A program made the position numbers and the translations under genes. This document shows, piece by piece, positions 16,365 to 21,944 of a DNA stretch of 21,944 nt. Position 1 is the stretch's first letter. Each line of letters opens with the position of its first letter. Source of the stretch: Segatella salivae DSM 15606 (GTDB lineage Bacteria > Bacteroidota > Bacteroidia > Bacteroidales > Bacteroidaceae); the NCBI RefSeq assembly GCF_000185845.1, contig NZ_GL629647.1, positions 2,361,969-2,383,912 of the forward strand, given 5' to 3'. The notes under the pieces were generated by a model. It did no database searches and was not told the DNA's origin. It worked only from the letters and a program-made list of their open reading frames with translations.

Positions 16365-18137
16365 ATGAAATACATTAATCAGCTATTATCATTCTTTCTC
16401 TTGGCTTTTACAACGCTGTTGATATTGCCAAGTTGTGAAGGAGGAACCCTCTATAATATTGATTCACCCGATTGGATTAGTGAGAAGATAGATTCTATCA
16501 ATAAATTAAAACAGGGAACGGATGAAGAAGTACTTGTAGGAATGAAAGAAGATGTGTATTCGTTTGGTGCACGAGACTTCTCATCGGGATGGTGGCAACA
16601 GTTCTCTAAGTATTATGTTATCCCCGAAAATGCCAAGTGGAATGCGGTGTTTAACCTCAATTTGAATCCTAATGACAATACATATTATCGAAACTTTGCA
16701 TTGATAATAGCTAATGATATGGATAGAAGTGCAGCAGGATATAAGGAATATGGTGTCATTCGTTTTGATGCAACAGGAGACTCTTTGAAGTTTAACTCAC
16801 AATGGGGTGACCTTTATTTTAAGTATTCTCAAAGCAATCAATTACTCGCTCCAATAGATAACAAAGACGAAAATGTGCAGAAACTCGGTGGAAAAGTAAC
16901 GTTAACAGTAGATCGTTCCCGTAAAGATACTTTCCTTGTTAAGCTTACAAATGGCGTCGTGACAAAGACTTATACTCAGCCTTACAAGCTCGTTAATCAT
17001 AATACAGATACAAACAATAAGAATATTCGTTGCTTTCTTTGTCCTGACGGCTCATACATCGACTTCCTTCAAACGAATATTGTGCCTGTAGAAGGCTTGA
17101 CTTCAGCCAAAGATAAGGCTCCTGTTTCGATGAAACTTCTTAATGTTCCAGAAGATGTTGACGAAGGAACAACCATAGAAGAGGCTATGGCTAATGTCTC
17201 TGCTGAAGTCATTTTTGAAGAAGGAATGAAGAAGATTATTCCTGCTTCTGAACTTTATTTCTCTGCAATTCCTGATATGAACGGACTTGGAGAGCGTCAA
17301 CTTGTTGTGATATATAACAAGACTTTTAAAGGTGAGAACGCTGCAACTCCTATTATAGCCCATGCTTCTTTCAAGATTGTTCCTAAACTTTTATCTATCC
17401 AAGTGACGAAACAGCCGACGCATACACATTATTATATATATAATGTTACAGGCATTTCTGGCCAAGAAGAGCGTACGCTGGCATTCGATAAGACTGGACT
17501 TGAAGTGAAAGCCACATATCCTAATGGTAGAGTTGAAGTCATAAATAATGATAAATTGACATTTTCTGTAATCCCAGCGAAGGTCGGACGGCATGTGGTA
17601 AGAGTTGAAACTACAAATGGAAAGACTGCCGAAATACCTATAACTGTATCTGCTTCAGCTGTGACAACCGCCACGCCAACTCCAAAAGTGTTAGGAGAAA
17701 TAAACAATTCCAGCGCATGGTGGTCAGCACATACAGGGAATCTTGATGTTCCAATAGGTCAAACGCGTAAGGTAGTCTTTACTAATTATAGTAGCAAGGC
17801 TAACAACTGGAATAACTTTGTCATAGTGCTTCGCGCACAAAACAATACAGAATATGCCGTGCTTCGCGCTGATAATTTCGGTTGGGGAAGTGGATATGGT
17901 TCATGTACTCACGGGGGAACACAAGGTGATTGGGCTCCATGGCTTGCTTCAATGGATGGAGCTAAGGTCACAGTTTACATCACAAATGTTAGTAATGGGA
18001 CTGCCGATGTGCAAATAGTAATGCGTGGTACGGATGGGAAAACTTACACACAGCATTATTTAGGAATAGACTCCATTAATCCAAATGATTTATATTTTGC
18101 ATTTACGATAGATAGTTGTCACTTAGTTTTTGATTAG
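16365..18137 (+). CDS. Surface glycan-binding lipoprotein with duplicated beta domain (SusE/F position)
   Basis: I use the ATG at 16365 (590 residues): it gives a lipoprotein signal with Cys24 (LILPSC), whereas the in-frame ATG at 16317 would add 16 polar residues and overlap the SusD-like gene. The mature protein seems to have four parts: a beta-rich domain (about 65-237), two Ig-like domains (about 247-343 and 344-438) and a second beta-rich domain (about 440-590). The first and last look like copies: Trp76-Trp77 (SSGWWQQFSK) against Trp452-Trp453 (SSAWWSAHTG), then an NF-type strand (YYRNFALII against NWNNFVIVLR), and a closing strand with similar spacing. Aromatic pairs like these often bind sugar. 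Order after SusC/SusD and before GH43 genes supports a surface glycan-binding role. No catalytic motif is seen. Family name unknown to me. Confidence 0.8.
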   Translation: MKYINQLLSFFLLAFTTLLILPSCEGGTLYNIDSPDWISEKIDSINKLKQGTDEEVLVGMKEDVYSFGARDFSSGWWQQFSKYYVIPENAKWNAVFNLNLNPNDNTYYRNFALIIANDMDRSAAGYKEYGVIRFDATGDSLKFNSQWGDLYFKYSQSNQLLAPIDNKDENVQKLGGKVTLTVDRSRKDTFLVKLTNGVVTKTYTQPYKLVNHNTDTNNKNIRCFLCPDGSYIDFLQTNIVPVEGLTSAKDKAPVSMKLLNVPEDVDEGTTIEEAMANVSAEVIFEEGMKKIIPASELYFSAIPDMNGLGERQLVVIYNKTFKGENAATPIIAHASFKIVPKLLSIQVTKQPTHTHYYIYNVTGISGQEERTLAFDKTGLEVKATYPNGRVEVINNDKLTFSVIPAKVGRHVVRVETTNGKTAEIPITVSASAVTTATPTPKVLGEINNSSAWWSAHTGNLDVPIGQTRKVVFTNYSSKANNWNNFVIVLRAQNNTEYAVLRADNFGWGSGYGSCTHGGTQGDWAPWLASMDGAKVTVYITNVSNGTADVQIVMRGTDGKTYTQHYLGIDSINPNDLYFAFTIDSCHLVFD

Positions 18138-18161
18138 TTTACTTCGCATTTTCTTAAAAAT

Positions 18162-19805
18162 ATGAATATGAAAATAAACAAAATAGAAATATTTTTCAGC
18201 CTGTCGGCTTTACTTTTTGTTGGTTGTTCAAATAAGGAGGATATCGAATATGTGAATCCTGGAAGTAAGGTTGCAACACAAGTTGTCGTGAAAGAAGGTC
18301 AGAATATGGCTGATGATTATACGTCGATAGCCTCTTGGAACAATCGGTTTCAATGGAATTTAGCGAACGTACACGACCCCTCGGTCGTATTAGCTGACGA
18401 TGGTTATTACTATATGTATCAGACAGATGCCAGTTATGGCAATGCTCATGCAGGAGAAGGACAAGCCCGTGGTCACTTCTATTGCCGTAGATCAAAAGAT
18501 CTTATCAATTGGGAATTCATGGGACCAACAATGCATGGAGTACCTGTTTGGATTAAATCGAAGTTAAATGAGATTCGGAAAGCAATGGGACTTGGCGTTA
18601 GTTCTGTTGATTTTCTGCATCAAAACCAATTTGGTTTTTGGGCTCCTTGTGTCCGGCGTATAAGTAATAATCTTTATCGGATGTACTATGTGGTGACTAT
18701 CCCCGGCACAATCAATGGTGCTGGCACATGGAGTGAGCGGTGTTTTATAGGGCTTATGGAGACTTCGAATCCTGCAGATATAGACTCATGGGAAGACAAA
18801 GGATTTGTTGTTACGAATTATTCTGATCGAGAACTTAACTTTAATGTCAGCACAACGGATTATGCCCATTGCTATTTTAAGTATAATGCTATCGACCCAT
18901 CTCTAATTATTAATGAGAAGGGAGAGCATTGGTTGATTTATGGTTCATGGCATAGTGGTTTTGCTGCACTACAACTTGACCCTTCAACAGGTAAGCCTTT
19001 GCATGCTCTTGGCAATCCTTGGGGAAAAGAGAATGAAGCATCTTACGGAAAATTCATTTATTCTCGGAAGATGAATAGTCGCTGGCAAGCCAGTGAAGCA
19101 CCAGAGGTGATATGGCATGATGGTTATTATTATCTCTTCGTTGCTTATGATGAACTCTCTGTTGCCTATAATACTCGTGTGTTGCGGGCATCAGATATCA
19201 ATGGCCCTTATTATGATATTACGGGTAAAGACATGACTTCCAATGGTGGAGATGCCTTTCCTATTATAACACATCCTTATAAATTTGGAGATGATCATGG
19301 TTGGGTTGGTATTAGTCACTGTGCAGTTTTCGATGATGGAAAAGGTAATTGGTTCTATGTTTCACAACAACGTTTCCCCGAAAACTATAAGGGTAATGCC
19401 AATAGTAATGCTTTGATGGTTGGTGGAGTGCGTTCTATTATCTGGACAGAAAGCGGTTGGCCTCTCGTTCTTCCTGAACGTTATGCTGGTATTTCGCAAA
19501 AAACAATAGCTGAGAGTGAACTCATTGGCGATTGGCAGCATATCAATCTGTCTTATCATCACAAACGACAAGATGCATCAATCAGTATGATTCTTGGAGC
19601 AAATCATAAGGTTACTTCTGGTTGGAAAGCAGGAAAAGACTGGTCTTTTGATTCTTCTAAGAATGTATTGACAATTGATAATGAGTCTTTTTACCTACGT
19701 CGTGAACTCGATTGGGAGGCTAATCCTCGTAAAACGACCATTGTTTATGCTGGTCTAAGCAAAGATGGTAGGACGACTTATTGGGGAAAGAAAGTCAATC
19801 TATAA
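18162..19805 (+). CDS. GH43 arabinanase-like lipoprotein with C-terminal beta domain
   Basis: Probably an endo-alpha-1,5-L-arabinanase or related alpha-L-arabinofuranosidase acting at the outer membrane. The signal peptide ends in LLFVGC with lipidated Cys22. The five-bladed GH43 propeller shows its three acidic residues: Asp72 (VHDPSVV, base), Asp245 (AIDPSLI, pKa modulator) and Glu312 (SEAPEV, acid). His386 in ISHCAVF matches the central metal-linked His of arabinanases. From about residue 450 a further domain (ELIGDWQHINL to the end) resembles the GH43 C-terminal beta-barrel of Bacteroidota arabinanases. An extra segment near 125-155 precedes FWAPCV. The first codons are MNMK, so the start may be 18162 or 18168. 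It starts 24 bp after the binding-protein gene. Endo mode is inferred; xylan-active GH43s are a less likely option. Confidence 0.88.
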   Translation: MNMKINKIEIFFSLSALLFVGCSNKEDIEYVNPGSKVATQVVVKEGQNMADDYTSIASWNNRFQWNLANVHDPSVVLADDGYYYMYQTDASYGNAHAGEGQARGHFYCRRSKDLINWEFMGPTMHGVPVWIKSKLNEIRKAMGLGVSSVDFLHQNQFGFWAPCVRRISNNLYRMYYVVTIPGTINGAGTWSERCFIGLMETSNPADIDSWEDKGFVVTNYSDRELNFNVSTTDYAHCYFKYNAIDPSLIINEKGEHWLIYGSWHSGFAALQLDPSTGKPLHALGNPWGKENEASYGKFIYSRKMNSRWQASEAPEVIWHDGYYYLFVAYDELSVAYNTRVLRASDINGPYYDITGKDMTSNGGDAFPIITHPYKFGDDHGWVGISHCAVFDDGKGNWFYVSQQRFPENYKGNANSNALMVGGVRSIIWTESGWPLVLPERYAGISQKTIAESELIGDWQHINLSYHHKRQDASISMILGANHKVTSGWKAGKDWSFDSSKNVLTIDNESFYLRRELDWEANPRKTTIVYAGLSKDGRTTYWGKKVNL

Positions 19806-20855
19806 ATGAAAGCATCACGTCGTTTATTTTATTTGATTATGTCTGTCAAGCCCAGGATGTTGTCTTGGGCTTACGGATTATTATTCTCTTTGACCATCTT
19901 TGCCCAACAATCAACACTCTTTTTCAAGGTAGATACCCCCATAGTGCATGACCCTGTATTAGCTTATGATAAAGGATTATACCACCTTTATTCTACGGGT
20001 GAGGGTATTCGGCATTATGTTTCTTCTGATTTGAAGCATTGGAAAGGATGGAAGAGTGGTGTCATTCAAGCTATTCCTTCATGGGTTTACGACTCTGTCC
20101 CCGAATTTAAGCATGACTTTTGGGCTCCCGATGTCATTAAGTTCAGAGGTCGTTGGTATCTAACTTATTCCTGTTCTACATTTGGAAAGAACACTTCGGC
20201 TATTGGATTACTCTCTAACTCATCGCTCAATTCTAATGAAACTTGGCAAGATGAAGGGTGTATCATAGCTTCTCGTAGGGGTAGAGATAATTGGAATGCC
20301 ATCGATCCCAATGTTGTTGTTGATCAAAAAGGCTATCCTTGGCTTGTGTTTGGCTCGTTTTGGGATGGTATACAGCTTGTTTCTCTTGATAGTACACTGC
20401 ATATTGCCCCTGGAAAGCGGCCTTCTACAATCGCCCGTCGCTATGCTCCAGATAATAGTAATGGGTCACCTCGTAATGCACTTGCAGTCGCAGGACCTAA
20501 TGCAATCGAAGCCCCTTTCATTTTTTTTCATCGTGGTTGGTACTATCTTTTTGTGAGTTGGAATTATTGTTGTCAAGGTTTGAAGAGTACATATCGCATA
20601 GCTGTTGGGCGAAGTCGCCGGATTACAGGCCCATATCTCGACCGAAGTGGGCGAAATATGCTTTATGGTGGCGGAGATATACTACTTGAAGGAGATCGCA
20701 AAGAGATTGAGGCTTTAGGGCATTGTGGCGTTTATAATATCCAGAACAAATTGTTATTGGTTTGTCATGGATATAGTATTGCGAAAGCAGGAACGCCAAT
20801 CCTACTCATAAAGGAACTCTTTGCAGATCGTAAAGGACTTTCAGTTAAGCGCTGA
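19806..20855 (+). CDS. GH43 arabinan endo-1,5-alpha-L-arabinosidase-like, single domain
   Basis: A compact GH43 propeller close to classical arabinanases. Asp49 (VHDPVL), Asp167 (AIDPNVV) and Glu235 (IEAPFI) form the catalytic set; His306 (GHCGVY) fits the central metal-site His. The segment WAPDVI and the following SCSTFGKNTSAIG are typical of arabinan endo-1,5-arabinosidases. An N-terminal hydrophobic stretch (LSWAYGLLFSLTIFA, then QQ) looks like a type I signal without a lipobox, so the enzyme is likely periplasmic, unlike the lipidated GH43 upstream. The ATG directly follows the TAA of the preceding gene with no gap, which suggests translational coupling; in-frame ATGs at residues 12 and 18 would shorten an unusually long n-region and are possible starts. 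At 349 residues it lacks the C-terminal domain of its neighbour. It may trim imported arabino-oligosaccharides. Confidence 0.9.
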   Translation: MKASRRLFYLIMSVKPRMLSWAYGLLFSLTIFAQQSTLFFKVDTPIVHDPVLAYDKGLYHLYSTGEGIRHYVSSDLKHWKGWKSGVIQAIPSWVYDSVPEFKHDFWAPDVIKFRGRWYLTYSCSTFGKNTSAIGLLSNSSLNSNETWQDEGCIIASRRGRDNWNAIDPNVVVDQKGYPWLVFGSFWDGIQLVSLDSTLHIAPGKRPSTIARRYAPDNSNGSPRNALAVAGPNAIEAPFIFFHRGWYYLFVSWNYCCQGLKSTYRIAVGRSRRITGPYLDRSGRNMLYGGGDILLEGDRKEIEALGHCGVYNIQNKLLLVCHGYSIAKAGTPILLIKELFADRKGLSVKR

Positions 20856-20862
20856 AGTCCTT
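20833..20862 (+). terminator. Hairpin spanning the stop codon of the last GH43 gene
   Basis: AAGGACTTTCAG (20833-20844) pairs with CTGAAGTCCTT (20852-20862) over 11 bp with one bulged T and a 7-nt loop. The TGA stop (20853-20855) is inside the right arm. It sits between two convergent genes, where a shared terminator would be expected, but no clear T-run follows. Confidence 0.45.
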
Positions 20863-20878
20863 CATCTCTGCGCGTATT

Positions 20879-21373
20879 TTAGTCAGCTGTATGTACGTGT
20901 TTGCACTTACCGCTATACTCAGAGAAGTCTACACGAATGATGTTTACACGGTGAAAGGACATCTTTGAGTATTTAGCACCCAGCTCTTTGAAGTCAGGTG
21001 ATAACTTGTCTACTAACTTTAAGAGCGCTGCCATGCGTTCTTCTGGGGAGAGATGGATATGTGCTACTCCTTTCAAGACTACGCTTTCATATTCTGTAGT
21101 GAATTTACCGGGGAGCAGTTTCACGTCACCTACAATGCAGAAACTAACGTTTGGATTCTTTTCTAAGGCTTCAAGCTTATGCCCAACAGGGGCACAATGA
21201 ATGAAGATTGAGTTCTTTCCGTCCCATACATAGTTCAATGGAACTCCATAAGCGGTTCCATCTTTGTCAACCATACTTAGCACACCATACTCTGATGTGC
21301 TTAATAATTCAATGGCACGTGCCTCATCCATCAGTCTGTCTTGACGACGAACGGTTTCATTAACATATCTCAT
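20879..21373 (-). CDS. Pyridoxamine 5'-phosphate oxidase-fold flavin protein, Nim-like
   Basis: A protein of 164 residues of the FMN-binding split-barrel family that includes 5-nitroimidazole reductases (NimA/NimB) and many uncharacterised relatives. Recognisable parts are the N-terminal helix with a short strand (AIELLSTSEYGVLSMVDKDG), the strand pair YGVPLNYVWDG, and HCAPVGHKLEALEKNPNVSF, a stretch typical of the family where His-rich turns contact flavin. A C-terminal strand FHRVNIIRVD closes the barrel. No signal peptide, so cytoplasmic. It is convergent with the GH43 gene (23 bp apart) and lies downstream of a small lipoprotein gene on the same strand, with a hairpin between. The fold is certain enough; nitroimidazole resistance cannot be claimed, as many such proteins do not confer it. 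Confidence 0.88.
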   Translation of the reverse strand: MRYVNETVRRQDRLMDEARAIELLSTSEYGVLSMVDKDGTAYGVPLNYVWDGKNSIFIHCAPVGHKLEALEKNPNVSFCIVGDVKLLPGKFTTEYESVVLKGVAHIHLSPEERMAALLKLVDKLSPDFKELGAKYSKMSFHRVNIIRVDFSEYSGKCKHVHTAD

Positions 21374-21389
21374 GCGTTATCCTTTTAAG

Positions 21390-21421
21390 GCACTTGGCCT
21401 GTTGATGTTTGGCCAAAGTGC
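21390..21421 (-). terminator. Hairpin between the lipoprotein and Nim-like genes
   Basis: On the plus strand GCACTTGGCC (21390-21399) pairs with GGCCAAAGTGC (21411-21421), 10 bp with one bulge and an 11-nt loop. For minus-strand transcription it lies after the small lipoprotein gene and before the Nim-like gene. There is no long U-tract on that strand, so it could be a terminator or a leader structure of the Nim-like mRNA. I see no separate promoter for the latter. Confidence 0.5.
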
Positions 21422-21455
21422 TGTGGTTTTCAGTTTGCTATATGAATCTTTTCTT

Positions 21456-21851
21456 CTATTTTATCTCTTTCTTAACGGCCATTCTGAACGTTTCATAATC
21501 CACAAAGATAGAATGTTCGGTAAGATTCATGAGCACACTAATTGATATTGGTTGGTCAATTCCCTTTCTACTAAATCTACAAGAGGCTTGATCTCCTTCC
21601 TTTGTCATGACATTCCATGAATCATAATTATACTTTGTATTCTTACATTCCACAGTTCCGTCGGCATTAAGTGTGATAGATCTCTTTCCATCATAAGTCA
21701 TATATTTTCCTGCATTGGCTTTCATGCAAGCCGAATCAATGGCAACTTCTGGTGCTTCGGCAGTCGCCATAGTCTTCACTTTAGGTTGATTGTTGCAGGC
21801 AGCCAAACTGATTAATGCCGTCATTGCAATGAGTGTGATACCTTTTTTCAT
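21456..21851 (-). CDS. Small lipoprotein of unknown function
   Basis: A lipoprotein of 131 residues: the signal MKKGITLIAMTALISLAAC has lipidated Cys19. After a short linker, the remaining residues (about 40-131) look like a small beta-rich domain, with GKYMTYDGKRSITLNADGTVEC and later alternating strands, which recalls NlpE-type or lipocalin-like small barrels. Cys42, Cys70 and Cys96 are present, but I cannot assign a metal or disulfide role. Location at a membrane facing the periplasm or outside is likely. It has its own good promoter and no functional link with the neighbouring sugar genes that I can see. Confidence 0.75.
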   Translation of the reverse strand: MKKGITLIAMTALISLAACNNQPKVKTMATAEAPEVAIDSACMKANAGKYMTYDGKRSITLNADGTVECKNTKYNYDSWNVMTKEGDQASCRFSRKGIDQPISISVLMNLTEHSIFVDYETFRMAVKKEIK

Positions 21852-21876
21852 ACGTTTTGAGTTAAAGTTTATGCAA

Positions 21877-21908
21877 CAAAAGTAGGAAAAGAACCTTAAG
21901 TTTCCAAA
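21877..21908 (-). promoter_or_regulatory. Promoter of the small lipoprotein gene
   Basis: Read on the minus strand, TACTTTTG (21884 to 21877) matches the -7 consensus TAnnTTTG exactly, and TTTG (21908 to 21905) lies 20 nt upstream as the -33 element. The box ends 25 nt before the ATG, leaving a short leader of about 20 nt. This is the clearest promoter in the window and supports the Bacteroidota assignment. Confidence 0.75.
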
Positions 21909-21944
21909 TTTTTAATCTTTTTTCTGGTCGTCTGTTATTATTCC

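Noticed and set aside
20879..21373. Metronidazole resistance gene (nim)
   Set aside because: The protein shares the flavin split-barrel family with Nim proteins, but sequence alone does not show nitroimidazole reduction; kept as Nim-like only.

Overview
The window looks like a piece of a Bacteroidota chromosome, most likely Prevotella or Segatella. The evidence is SusC/SusD pairs, lipoprotein signals, absence of Shine-Dalgarno sequences, promoters of the TAnnTTTG type, and nested-palindrome repeats between genes. The genus is my inference from overall style; species cannot be told from the sequence alone.

Layout. (1) Bases 1-622 hold a dispersed palindromic repeat and a weak promoter. (2) Bases 623-10259 hold five plus-strand genes for alpha-glucan use: a DPE2-like 4-alpha-glucanotransferase with two CBM20 domains (malQ), a CPBP-family membrane protein, a GH97 alpha-glucosidase (SusB type), a pullulanase-type GH13 enzyme and a SusA-type GH13 neopullulanase/cyclomaltodextrinase. 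The last four are packed closely; a hairpin separates malQ from them. No SusC, SusD, SusE/F or SusR is present here. (3) Bases 10260-11317 are non-coding: a full copy of the same palindromic repeat, three 22-nt tandem units, two TTTTGTCCACC direct repeats spaced 22 bp, a TATCTTTG promoter box and a leader of about 220 nt. (4) Bases 11318-20855 hold a compact polysaccharide utilisation locus (PUL): SusC-like transporter, SusD-like lipoprotein, a surface glycan-binding lipoprotein with a duplicated domain, and two GH43 enzymes. The GH43 pair points to arabinan or an arabinose-rich pectin side chain. (5) Bases 20879-21851 hold two minus-strand genes, a Nim-like flavin/PNPOx-fold protein and a small lipoprotein, the latter with a very good promoter.

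How the genes work together (inference from families). In the glucan cassette, GH97, pullulanase and SusA have signal peptides and would cut maltodextrins in the periplasm, while MalQ has none and would process maltose and maltodextrins in the cytoplasm; outer-membrane uptake must come from genes elsewhere. In the second locus, lipoprotein GH43 and the binding protein would act at the cell surface, SusC/SusD would import oligosaccharides, and the second GH43 would trim them after import. No regulator gene is in the window, but the direct repeats before the susC-like gene are a plausible operator.

Most of the content belongs to known families. The less explained parts are the intergenic sequence 10260-11317, the duplicated-domain binding protein, and the CPBP protein with an altered motif inside a glucan cluster.
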